NCBI GenBank assembly: GCA_949293915.1
Contig: CASFFJ010000071.1
Span: 1 to 7,724, forward strand
DNA from: an uncultured Christensenella sp.
Lineage (GTDB): Bacteria; Bacillota; Clostridia; Christensenellales; UBA1242
Direction of reading: 5' to 3'
DNA: 7,724 bases
The notes beneath the pieces are model-generated. The model had not been told where the DNA came from and did no database searches. It saw only the letters and a program-made list of their open reading frames with translations. Below are positions 1 through 5,906 of this stretch, piece after piece (positions within the stretch are counted from its first letter, which is position 1; the number at the start of each line of letters is the position of its first letter). The position numbers and the translations under genes are program-made.

Positions 1-2
1 AA

Positions 3-29
3 CCTTTTTATAGGAAATTATTTAAATGA
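3..29 (+). CDS. 3' end of an upstream gene, possibly yabP
   Basis: Only the last codons lie in the window. Reading from base 3 gives PFYRKLFK followed by TGA. That TGA overlaps the ATG of the next gene in an ATGA arrangement, the same junction seen twice further on in this window. From memory, spore-coat-associated YabP proteins often end in a short Lys-Leu-Phe-Lys-like tail, and yabP normally precedes yabQ, so yabP is my best guess. Eight residues cannot establish identity. A second open frame (from base 1, ending at the TAA at 43-45) is also possible, but it would need a longer overlap. Confidence 0.35.
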   Translation, partial: PFYRKLFK

Positions 30-451
30 TATTTTCAACATTTAACCAAGTCAATAGTCTTTTTGTTTTTCTATTCTTAGGAATTGTTTTTGGTATTATT
101 TATTATTTTTTAGATTTACTAAATAATCGCAATAAAATTGCTAACAAAATTAATTTAAATAAAAATCAAAAAAATAAATTTAAAAAAATAAAAAATATTT
201 TCAAAAAAATATTAAAAATTTCAAATAAAATTAGAAAAAATATGATAATTTCAATATTTTTCTTATTTATTTCTATTATTTTTGTAATTTTTATAAATTT
301 TTTTAATTTTGGAAATTTTTCTATTATTTTACTATTAACTACAATTTTTGGAATTTTTTGGAGTTATAAAACAATTAAAAATTTAGTTGTCATTTTTAAA
401 AATATTTGTTATAATAAAAATAATTATGAAACTAAGTCAAACAAAAATTAA
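26..451 (+). CDS. yabQ: YabQ-like spore cortex membrane protein
   Basis: This is a 141-residue integral membrane protein. One hydrophobic segment lies at about residues 11-29. A very Lys/Asn-rich linker covers about 34-72, and two more hydrophobic segments lie at about 74-92 and 98-115, followed by an amphipathic tail. The pattern of an N-terminal helix with small residues and an aromatic-acidic end (FGIIYYFLDLL), then a helix pair separated by a short Asn/Gly turn (NFFNFGNF), fits the Spore_YabQ family. YabQ is needed for spore cortex formation in Bacillus. The assignment rests on topology and on the DivIC-like gene that follows, not on strong sequence identity. The start follows an AGGA-type ribosome site at 12-15. 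Base composition is extreme: I count 15 G+C in bases 121-300. Alternative: an unrelated small membrane protein. Confidence 0.5.
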   Translation: MIFSTFNQVNSLFVFLFLGIVFGIIYYFLDLLNNRNKIANKINLNKNQKNKFKKIKNIFKKILKISNKIRKNMIISIFFLFISIIFVIFINFFNFGNFSIILLLTTIFGIFWSYKTIKNLVVIFKNICYNKNNYETKSNKN

Positions 452-668
452 ATCATTGATTATTTTAGCAGTTGTTTTAGTTGTTGGACTGCTTATTTGC
501 TCTGTTATTCAAATCATTTCTATCAATAAAAAACAATCGCTAATTGATAGTCAAGAGAAACAAATCAGCAAATTACAAAACGAACTTAATTATTATCAAA
601 ATCAACAAAGTCAAAATGATGATATAGATGACAAGAATAGTGATTATATAATTATTGAGGGAAACTAA
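426..668 (+). CDS. divIC: DivIC/FtsB-like septum protein
   Basis: This 80-residue protein has a short basic N-terminus, one transmembrane helix (about residues 10-32), a coiled coil (about 34-62, with KQISKLQNELNYYQ) and an acidic tail. That is the bitopic FtsB/DivIC layout. DivIC partners FtsL in the divisome, linking septal peptidoglycan synthesis to FtsZ. In Bacillus and Clostridia divIC directly follows yabQ, which supports both calls. The C-terminus is short: the family usually continues after the coil with a Tyr-Ile...Ala-Arg...Gly segment, and only DYIIIEGN remains here. I chose the ATG 26 bases inside the preceding gene. An in-frame TTG at 387 would add 13 hydrophobic residues and a 65-base overlap. 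Neither start has a clear ribosome site, so expression may depend on coupling to the upstream gene. Confidence 0.55.
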   Translation: MKLSQTKIKSLIILAVVLVVGLLICSVIQIISINKKQSLIDSQEKQISKLQNELNYYQNQQSQNDDIDDKNSDYIIIEGN

Positions 669-1219
669 TGATAATAACAATTACAGGGAAGCCTTGTAGT
701 GGCAAAGGCACAATAAGTAAAATATTTTGTGAAAAATATAAGTTTGATTATATTTGCGTTGGGGACATTATGCGCGAATTTGCAAAAAAAGAAGGTTATA
801 ACGATTTCATTAATTTTAACAACAACACTGACCTTATAAAAAAATATGATAAACTTGTAGATGAAAAAACTCGCGAAATTGGCATCGAACGAGCTAATGA
901 AAATATAGTATTTGATTCTCGTCTCGCTTGGCACTTTATCCCCAATTCATTTAAAGTGTTTATTGATGTAGATTGGACAATTGCTGGCGAACGCTTAATA
1001 TCTGCTAATCGCGAAACTGAAAAGGTATCAAACATTGATGAAGCAATCGCACATTTACAGCATAGGTGGGAGACTGAAAACTTACGATATACAATGCTGT
1101 ATAATCTAAATAATCTAAATCTTGACAATTATGATTTTGTAATTTCTAGCGACAATTTATCACCTGAAGAATTAGCAGACAAAATTTTTAACGAATACAC
1201 AAAATTTTTAAAAAAATAA
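668..1219 (+). CDS. Archaeal-type cytidylate kinase family protein
   Basis: A 183-residue P-loop kinase predicted to phosphorylate CMP/dCMP with ATP in the cytoplasm. The Walker A loop is GKPCSGKGT (7-15). A CMP-binding-like segment follows (VGDIMREFAKKEG, 31-43), then a Walker B-like strand with DSRL (83-86), a lid region around R115, and an Arg-Tyr segment near 140 before the last strand (YDFVIS). This order and length match the short archaeal-type CMP kinase family, not the longer usual bacterial Cmk of about 220 residues. The start ATG shares one base with the preceding TAA (TAATG), and a GAGGG ribosome site lies at 657-661, so it is coupled to divIC. The gene ends just before a strong terminator. 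The NMP-kinase fold is secure; the exact nucleotide is inferred from the family. Confidence 0.75.
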   Translation: MIITITGKPCSGKGTISKIFCEKYKFDYICVGDIMREFAKKEGYNDFINFNNNTDLIKKYDKLVDEKTREIGIERANENIVFDSRLAWHFIPNSFKVFIDVDWTIAGERLISANRETEKVSNIDEAIAHLQHRWETENLRYTMLYNLNNLNLDNYDFVISSDNLSPEELADKIFNEYTKFLKK

Positions 1220-1229
1220 CATTTTTTAC

Positions 1230-1266
1230 AAAAAACAGCAAAAAAATTAAAAATTTGCTGTTTTTT
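1230..1266. terminator. Bidirectional intrinsic terminator
   Basis: A perfect 13-base inverted repeat (arms 1230-1242 and 1254-1266) has core CAGCAAA/TTTGCTG and an 11-base loop. On the plus strand the core is followed by seven T (1261-1267). On the minus strand it is followed by six T (the A-run 1230-1235). It sits between the convergent CMP kinase and GlmU-like genes and can end both transcripts. The right arm touches the stop codon of the minus-strand gene. Confidence 0.85.
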
Positions 1267-1934
1267 TACTCTAAAAAAGGATTTTTAAAATTATTTTTGT
1301 TTGTTTGGCGTTCACGCGCTATCGCAAATTCATTATCCAGAACATCTTTATTTATAGTGCTTCCCGCCGCAATATACGCTCCACTACCAATTATTAATGG
1401 TGCAACAAGATTTGAGTTAGAGCCAACAAAAACCTTATCCCCTAGTTTTGTTTTTTGTTTAATTTTTCCATTATAATTGCAAAACACTACCCCGCAACCT
1501 ATATTGCATCCTACACCTATTTCAGCATCACCTATGTAACTTAAATGCGCCATTTTTGTACCATCTCCAATACGTGAGTTTTTTATCTCAACAAAATTAC
1601 CAACTCTAATATTATTCCCCAGCGCACTATTTTTACGTATATGTGCAAATGGTCCTATATCGCATCCGCTACCAATCGTGCAATCCTCTATCTCGCTAGA
1701 TGACACGTTACAATTAGTTGCAATAGTTGAATTAATTATTGTAGTGTTACCACGCAACACACATTCTTCACCAACCACACTAGAAACAATGCAAACATTA
1801 GGCGATATTTTAACGCCATTTGCTACATCACTTTTAGCATCTATTAATATGTTGTGACTTAATAAAGTTTTTTTATCTATTGATTTATCATAAATTAAAT
1901 ATTCCATATTAATAGATATGTGATTTACGCTCAT
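1266..1934 (-). CDS. Stand-alone GlmU-type acetyltransferase domain
   Basis: A 222-residue left-handed beta-helix protein that aligns with the C-terminal half of GlmU, the acetyl-CoA:glucosamine-1-phosphate N-acetyltransferase, which makes GlcNAc-1-P for UDP-GlcNAc and peptidoglycan. Hexapeptide-type repeats run from about residue 30 to 195. The signature region is intact: FAHIR (R100), VEIKN (K118), AHLSYIGDAEIG (H130 as catalytic base, Y133), NYNG (N153), VGSNSN (S172), IAAGS (189-191) and ARERQTNK (R207). These match the active-site positions of E. coli GlmU (Arg333, Lys351, His363, Tyr366, Asn386, Ser405, Arg440). GlmU is usually about 450 residues, and its N-terminal uridylyltransferase domain, with the GT-A fold and LxxGxGTRM motif, is entirely absent. 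Upstream there are only about 80 bases before a divergent gene, so the half is not merely out of frame. Start M1 is uncertain: M10 at 1907 is possible and neither has a ribosome site. Confidence 0.85.
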   Translation of the reverse strand: MSVNHISINMEYLIYDKSIDKKTLLSHNILIDAKSDVANGVKISPNVCIVSSVVGEECVLRGNTTIINSTIATNCNVSSSEIEDCTIGSGCDIGPFAHIRKNSALGNNIRVGNFVEIKNSRIGDGTKMAHLSYIGDAEIGVGCNIGCGVVFCNYNGKIKQKTKLGDKVFVGSNSNLVAPLIIGSGAYIAAGSTINKDVLDNEFAIARERQTNKNNFKNPFLE

Positions 1935-1981
1935 TTATTGACAAAATTTAATTAAATATTTAATCAATTGAGAAAATTATT

Positions 1982-2009
1982 TTGATAAATCTATATTTTT
2001 ATGTATAAT
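1982..2009 (+). promoter_or_regulatory. Sigma-A-like promoter for the protease-rlmH-tadA operon
   Basis: TTGATA (1982-1987) and a perfect TATAAT (2004-2009) are separated by 16 bases. They lie in the divergent gap between the GlmU-like gene and the first protease gene. The expected transcription start is near 2015-2017, which coincides with the ATG at 2016. Chance -10 matches are common in AT-rich DNA, but this one has a good -35 at a good distance and sits where a promoter is needed. Confidence 0.5.
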
Positions 2010-2015
2010 ATAAAT

Positions 2016-2909
2016 ATGAATAAAAAAGAATTAAGCATCAATACTTCTTCTAGTATGTTTGTGGCAAGTTTTTTTATCTGCCAATTATTTGTACTAATCA
2101 TAAATATTTTTGCTATTGTTATTGGCGCAGTCTTAGGATATAACACAACTGACTTAGAATTATTTTTCAGTACAGCAGTTGGTTATCTAATATGTGCAAT
2201 GGCATTGTATTTAGGTATGACTTTATGCTTTTTGTTCTGCAAAAAAAATTATGAATTTAAGACATTCTCAAAACCTAATACAAAAAAAATTCTTTTTTAC
2301 TCAATGATAGCTATTATATCATTTTTTGCACTTTACCCTATTATTGTATGTTTTGATAATTTGTTAATTAAATCTAACATACCAATAAACACAATTCCTT
2401 ATGATTTAACAACAACCAATTATTTTATCTCGCTAATTTCACTGTGCTTATTACCTGCAGTGTGTGAAGAGTTACTCTTCCGTGGAGTTATTCAATCTGG
2501 TTTAAATAAATGTGGTAAACGCATTTCGATAATGGTTACTAGTGCAATGTTTGCAATATTCCATATGTCCATTTCACAAATCATCTATCCTGTCCTTTTT
2601 GGAATTTTGCTTAGTGGCATAATGTACAAAGAAAGCAACATATTATATACTATTATAATGCACGCCATTAATAATTTCTTATCACTCACAATAAGTTATT
2701 TTAACATCCCGTTAGTATTCAACCATTGGTCGTACATTTTAATTGCTTTTGTGCTACTAACAGTATGGCTCGTATTTATAAGCATATTTATAAAAAAAAT
2801 TCATATAAAAACACAAATCAAAATAACAAAACAAGAAGCCATTTTCTTGGCAACAAGTTTTACTATAATGATAATCCTTTGGATAATTAACCTAATTAGT
2901 TCACTATGA
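2016..2909 (+). CDS. CPBP-family intramembrane metalloprotease (first copy)
   Basis: A 297-residue polytopic membrane protein of the CPBP/CAAX-protease (Abi, PF02517) family. All three family motifs are present: CEELLFRG (EExxxR; E151, E152, R156), FAIFHMS (H183) and HAINNFLS (H216, N220). These are the residues that form the membrane-embedded active site in Rce1-type enzymes. About eight hydrophobic segments are visible, with one last helix after a short basic loop. The substrate is unknown; bacterial members range from bacteriocin maturation or immunity to regulated proteolysis. An in-frame ATG at 2001 would add five residues, but it coincides with the likely promoter -10, so I chose 2016. 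No ribosome site precedes either ATG. The stop overlaps the next start by four bases (ATGA). It is a diverged paralogue of its downstream neighbour. Confidence 0.85.
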   Translation: MNKKELSINTSSSMFVASFFICQLFVLIINIFAIVIGAVLGYNTTDLELFFSTAVGYLICAMALYLGMTLCFLFCKKNYEFKTFSKPNTKKILFYSMIAIISFFALYPIIVCFDNLLIKSNIPINTIPYDLTTTNYFISLISLCLLPAVCEELLFRGVIQSGLNKCGKRISIMVTSAMFAIFHMSISQIIYPVLFGILLSGIMYKESNILYTIIMHAINNFLSLTISYFNIPLVFNHWSYILIAFVLLTVWLVFISIFIKKIHIKTQIKITKQEAIFLATSFTIMIILWIINLISSL

Positions 2910-3949
2910 AAAATAAAAAAATATTCTATTTAAATTTAATATATTTCATTGCAATTTTTCTAGTTGCAATAGTTTTTGCGCTTGGTTATCTTGGTGTATT
3001 TACAAGCGATATATTATCATCATTTCTAATACAAATAGTGGTAATGTTCGCTATTCCGTTACTATTATATACATTATTTGTATCAAAGAATGTTAAAAAA
3101 ACTTTTACTGATACAGGATTCAAAAAAATAAGTTTAGGTATGCTAGGCACCAGTATACTAATTGGTATAGTTCTGTACTTTTTAAATACCTTTATATCCA
3201 CATTTTTTCAAAGTCTAATCGCTATGTTTGGCTACGAAAATATTGGCACTGGCAATACAATTACGCTCAATTATGAATTACTGTTAAAAGAATTTATATT
3301 ATCCTCTATTCTCCCAGCTTTTTGTGAAGAATTTTTGCATAGGGGTATAATGCTAAATGCTGGTAAAAAATGTGGAAATGTTAGATATTCGCTGTTTTGC
3401 TCATCCATTTTGTTTGGCTTAATACATCTCAATATCAACCAATTTTTCTACGCCACAATTTTGGGTGGATTGATAGGATATGTGGCACTTATATCTGATA
3501 GTATTTATCCGAGCATAATCATCCATTTTATTAATAACTTTTTATCATTATACTTCTATTATGGCTATTATCTAGAGTGGCCACTTGCTAGTTTCGTTAA
3601 TAATTTGGAAACATATTTTTTGAGCAATATAACTCTTTACGTTTTAGCATCAACTATTTCTATAGGTTTACTGATTTACTTATACCATTTACTAACAAAA
3701 CGACTTGCTATACAACACGCAAAAACAACAGCTGAACGAATGATAAACGAATTAAAACTTGAACACATTCCAATAGAAGAAGCTCAAGAAAAAATAACCA
3801 TTGCAAACAAAATTATTCAAGATAGTAAAACAACTTTTTCAATCGCTAATGGCGTAAAATACTCTTTTATCGATAATATCTTCCTCATATCGAGTGTGGT
3901 ATTGGGCGCACTTGTTACTATTTCATCATTCATTTGGGGGATTTTATGA
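2906..3949 (+). CDS. CPBP-family intramembrane metalloprotease (second copy)
   Basis: A 347-residue membrane protein of the same family as its neighbour. Motifs: FCEEFLHRG (E141, E142, R146), FGLIHLN (H174) and HFINNFLSLY (H207, N211), all intact, so it is probably active. The shared NNFLSL and KKCG...(S) contexts suggest an old tandem duplication. It differs by a long hydrophilic, helix-prone stretch (about residues 264-318, rich in Lys, Glu, Ala and Ile) between the last two hydrophobic segments, where the first copy has only a short loop. The ATG overlaps the TGA of the first copy and its own TGA overlaps the rlmH ATG, so translation of all three is probably coupled. The substrate is not known. 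Confidence 0.85.
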   Translation: MKNKKIFYLNLIYFIAIFLVAIVFALGYLGVFTSDILSSFLIQIVVMFAIPLLLYTLFVSKNVKKTFTDTGFKKISLGMLGTSILIGIVLYFLNTFISTFFQSLIAMFGYENIGTGNTITLNYELLLKEFILSSILPAFCEEFLHRGIMLNAGKKCGNVRYSLFCSSILFGLIHLNINQFFYATILGGLIGYVALISDSIYPSIIIHFINNFLSLYFYYGYYLEWPLASFVNNLETYFLSNITLYVLASTISIGLLIYLYHLLTKRLAIQHAKTTAERMINELKLEHIPIEEAQEKITIANKIIQDSKTTFSIANGVKYSFIDNIFLISSVVLGALVTISSFIWGIL

Positions 3950-4416
3950 TAAAAATAAATATTATAGCAGTGGGCGACATTAAAGAAAAATACTTAAAAG
4001 AAGCAATAGATGAATATTCTAAACGTTTGACTAGATTTTGCGAACTAAAAATTATTGAATTAAAAGAAAATGTAGCATATGATAATTCTAATAAAAGCAT
4101 AGAGCAAGCATTAATTAAAGATGCTACCATTATTGAAAAATATTTAAAAGGATATGTTATTGCACTATGCGTAGAAGGTGGCGCTATAACCAGCACTGAT
4201 TTTGCAAATAAAATAAAAAAAATTTCATTAACAAATAGTGAAATCAGTTTTATTATAGGAGCATCAAATGGTTTACACGACAGTATAAAAAATATTTCAA
4301 ATGAAAAAATTTCTTTTTCATACTTAACCTTTCCTCATCAACTTATGCGCGTGATTTTGCTCGAACAATTATATCGTGCTTTCACAATTATTAATAATAT
4401 TTCATATCACAAATAA
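3946..4416 (+). CDS. rlmH: 23S rRNA (pseudouridine-1915-N3)-methyltransferase RlmH
   Basis: A 156-residue SPOUT methyltransferase that uses SAM to methylate N3 of pseudouridine 1915 in helix 69 of 23S rRNA, on the assembled 70S ribosome. The N-terminus INIIAVGDIKEKYLKEAIDEY fits the family. The SAM-binding knot contains FIIGASNGLH (about 102-111). The signature TFPHQLMRVILLEQLYRAF follows at about 128-146, and the protein ends in the typical SYHK. Length equals the usual 155-159 residues. I chose the ATG at 3946 because it aligns with the family start and forms ATGA with the upstream stop; a TTG four codons earlier is unlikely. A GGGGG run at 3936-3940 can serve as ribosome site. Nine bases separate it from the next gene. 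Confidence 0.96.
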   Translation: MIKINIIAVGDIKEKYLKEAIDEYSKRLTRFCELKIIELKENVAYDNSNKSIEQALIKDATIIEKYLKGYVIALCVEGGAITSTDFANKIKKISLTNSEISFIIGASNGLHDSIKNISNEKISFSYLTFPHQLMRVILLEQLYRAFTIINNISYHK

Positions 4417-4417
4417 G

Positions 4418-4424
4418 AGGTGAT
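4418..4424 (+). promoter_or_regulatory. Ribosome binding site deciding the M14 gene start
   Basis: AGGTGAT matches the anti-Shine-Dalgarno end of 16S rRNA at seven positions. It places translation at the ATG at 4426, because the in-frame GTG at 4420 lies inside the site itself. Confidence 0.75.
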
Positions 4425-4425
4425 T

Positions 4426-5415
4426 ATGACATATCAAGAATTAATAAATCAAATTCTACAACTTCAAGAAGAAGGCGTGGAATTTTTTAACGCAGGCAAA
4501 TCTGTATTAGGCAAAAATATCTTAGCAACGCATCTAGGTGACTATTCAGGCGCACAAATTTTAATTCAAGCAGGTATTCACGCACGCGAATACATCACTA
4601 GTTTATTACTGGTTGAGCAAGTTAGGTATCTACATAATAACGATTTGGTTAAAAATGGTGGAATTTATTTCATCTTTTTAGTCAATCCTGATGGAGCAGA
4701 AATCGTCCTTGATGGAATCAACTCAGTAGACTGCGAAATAACTAGAAATTATCTGATTATGGCAAACAATAACAGTCAAAATTTTTCACAGTACAAAGCA
4801 AATATTAACCTTGTTGATTTAAACACCAATTTTGATGCGGACTGGGGAGGTGGCGCACAAAATGTATTCTGCCCTAATACTGAAAATTTTGTAGGTTTTT
4901 ATCCAAACAGCGAACGTGAGGTGCAAAGTTTAATCAATTTCACTTTACGCACAAAACCACTCTTAACCATTTCTTATCACACAAAAGGAAACGTAATTTA
5001 TTACGGATTTGAGAATGAATCGAGCGAAAATATTGCGCGTGACCAATCAATTGGCGAAACACTTAGTGAACTTACTGGTTATCCACTGATTTTTACTGAA
5101 AATTCAACTGGTGGATATAAAGATTGGTGTATCGACACATTAAAAATTCCGGCATATACCATAGAAGTGGGTGATGCAAATTTAACTCATCCACTAGGGG
5201 TAGAAACATTACCTGAAATTTTTGAACGCAACAAAGATGTCCCACTTGTCGCACTAGATGAAGCAAAAAAATACGCCGAAGAGATTGACTTTACCCTACC
5301 AAATGTGCAAAAATTGACAAAGGAGAAAAATAATGAATCCATTAAAAAAGGCTACATTACTAGGCTACAAAGCAAACTCGATAGGCGAAGTACCAATAGG
5401 CGCCGTCATAGTTAA
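4426..5415 (+). CDS. M14-family zinc peptidase, carboxypeptidase-like
   Basis: A 329-residue M14 zinc peptidase. Zinc ligands are visible as GIHAREY (H52, E55) and ISYHTKG (H185). The catalytic general base is E247 in AYTIEVGD. There is no signal peptide or membrane segment, so it is predicted to be cytoplasmic. Family relatives include gamma-D-glutamyl-diamino acid endopeptidases that trim peptidoglycan peptides, which would suit muropeptide recycling, but the substrate is inferred. One feature departs from classical carboxypeptidases: the conserved Asn-Arg pair is Asn-Thr here (VDLNTNFDADW, T134), so the carboxylate-binding Arg is missing. The last 25 residues (from S305) are read in the frame opposite to the start of tadA. 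They hold nine Lys/Arg and AGG/CGA codons and are probably not native sequence; the ancestral stop was likely the TAA at 5331-5333. Confidence 0.85.
   Translation: MTYQELINQILQLQEEGVEFFNAGKSVLGKNILATHLGDYSGAQILIQAGIHAREYITSLLLVEQVRYLHNNDLVKNGGIYFIFLVNPDGAEIVLDGINSVDCEITRNYLIMANNNSQNFSQYKANINLVDLNTNFDADWGGGAQNVFCPNTENFVGFYPNSEREVQSLINFTLRTKPLLTISYHTKGNVIYYGFENESSENIARDQSIGETLSELTGYPLIFTENSTGGYKDWCIDTLKIPAYTIEVGDANLTHPLGVETLPEIFERNKDVPLVALDEAKKYAEEIDFTLPNVQKLTKEKNNESIKKGYITRLQSKLDRRSTNRRRHS
5320..5325 (+). promoter_or_regulatory. Ribosome binding site of tadA inside the M14 gene
   Basis: AAGGAG lies seven bases before the tadA ATG and is read through by the M14 reading frame. It fixes the tadA start despite the long overlap with the upstream gene. 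Confidence 0.8.
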
Positions 5416-5779
5416 AGATGGCATTATTATATCTAGTGCTTACAATAAGCGTGAAACTAGCCAAATTGCTACACAGCACGCGGAAATTATCGCTATTGAA
5501 CGTGCTTGCAAAAAATTAAAATCGTGGAGATTAAACGATTGTGAGATTTACGTAACACTTGAGCCTTGCCCAATGTGTGCAGGAGCAATTATGAACGCAC
5601 GAATTAAAAAAATTCATTACGCCGTAAAAGATTCCAACAATGGAGGTTTTAGTAAATTCAATTTAAACCATAGCGTTAACCACAATATTGAGATTATACA
5701 CAACCGTGATTTTGAAAATGAAAATTTAAATCTTATTCAATCATTTTTCAAAACAAAACGAAAAAACAAAGACAATTAA
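5333..5779 (+). CDS. tadA: tRNA-specific adenosine deaminase TadA
   Basis: A 148-residue zinc deaminase that converts A34 to inosine in the anticodon of tRNA-Arg(ACG), allowing it to read CGU, CGC and CGA. Motifs: GEVPIGAVIVKDG (18-30), QHAEIIAIERA (H49 zinc ligand, E51 proton shuttle) and TLEPCPMCAGAIMNARI (C79 and C82 zinc ligands). The usual Gly-Ala-x-Gly-Ser loop after the zinc site is replaced by NGGFSKFNLN, where the family varies. The N-terminus is a few residues shorter than in many homologues, but the ribosome site supports this ATG. It is the last gene of the plus-strand operon and converges with hup. Its first 83 bases overlap the M14 reading frame. Confidence 0.95.
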   Translation: MNPLKKATLLGYKANSIGEVPIGAVIVKDGIIISSAYNKRETSQIATQHAEIIAIERACKKLKSWRLNDCEIYVTLEPCPMCAGAIMNARIKKIHYAVKDSNNGGFSKFNLNHSVNHNIEIIHNRDFENENLNLIQSFFKTKRKNKDN

Positions 5780-5791
5780 ATACTGTCTTTG
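5761..5791 (-). terminator. Intrinsic terminator for the spoVB-hup unit
   Basis: Arms CAAAGACA (5767-5774) and TGTCTTTG (5784-5791) pair perfectly over a 9-base loop. On the minus strand the hairpin is followed by six T (A-run 5761-5766). No T-run follows on the plus strand, so it works leftward only. It lies about 115 bases past the hup stop and overlaps the last codons of tadA. Confidence 0.65.
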
Positions 5792-5842
5792 CTGTAAACA
5801 AAATAATCATAGAACACAATTTTATAAAAAATAATATTAATA

Positions 5843-5906
5843 TTACAAAAATATTGATTTTTTACATCAAAAATTAAAAATTTTGTAAATTTTTATTGTT
5901 TTTTTT
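5843..5906 (+). terminator. Possible terminator for the tadA operon
   Basis: An outer stem TTACAAAA (5843-5850)/TTTTGTAA (5881-5888) encloses a second stem, TTGATTTTT (5854-5862)/AAAAATTAA (5869-5877, one G-T pair). A T-rich tract follows, ending in eight T (5899-5906). The stems are almost all A-T, so stability is doubtful. The tract reaches the hup stop codon. Confidence 0.4.

Noticed and set aside
796..1128. Minus-strand open frame opposite the CMP kinase
   Set aside because: It has no family features and no ribosome site, and it lies entirely within a gene with clear kinase motifs on the other strand; a shadow frame.
1255..1476. Plus-strand open frame across the end of the GlmU-like gene
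   Set aside because: It begins inside the terminator hairpin and runs antisense to a well-conserved acetyltransferase; no sign of real coding.
1938..1943. Perfect TTGACA as a -35 box on the plus strand
   Set aside because: No acceptable -10 lies 15-18 bases downstream (the best is TAATCA); the TTGATA/TATAAT pair further right is better.
2016..3949. Reading the two 'Abi' family proteins as a phage abortive-infection system
   Set aside because: The Abi name for this family is historical. Both proteins are ordinary CPBP intramembrane proteases beside housekeeping RNA-modification genes, with no toxin, nuclease or sensor partner.
5832..5845. 14-base palindrome TAATATTAATATTA as an operator
   Set aside because: It is pure A-T in a very AT-rich gap between convergent gene ends, where an operator has no obvious use; chance or part of a weak hairpin is likelier.
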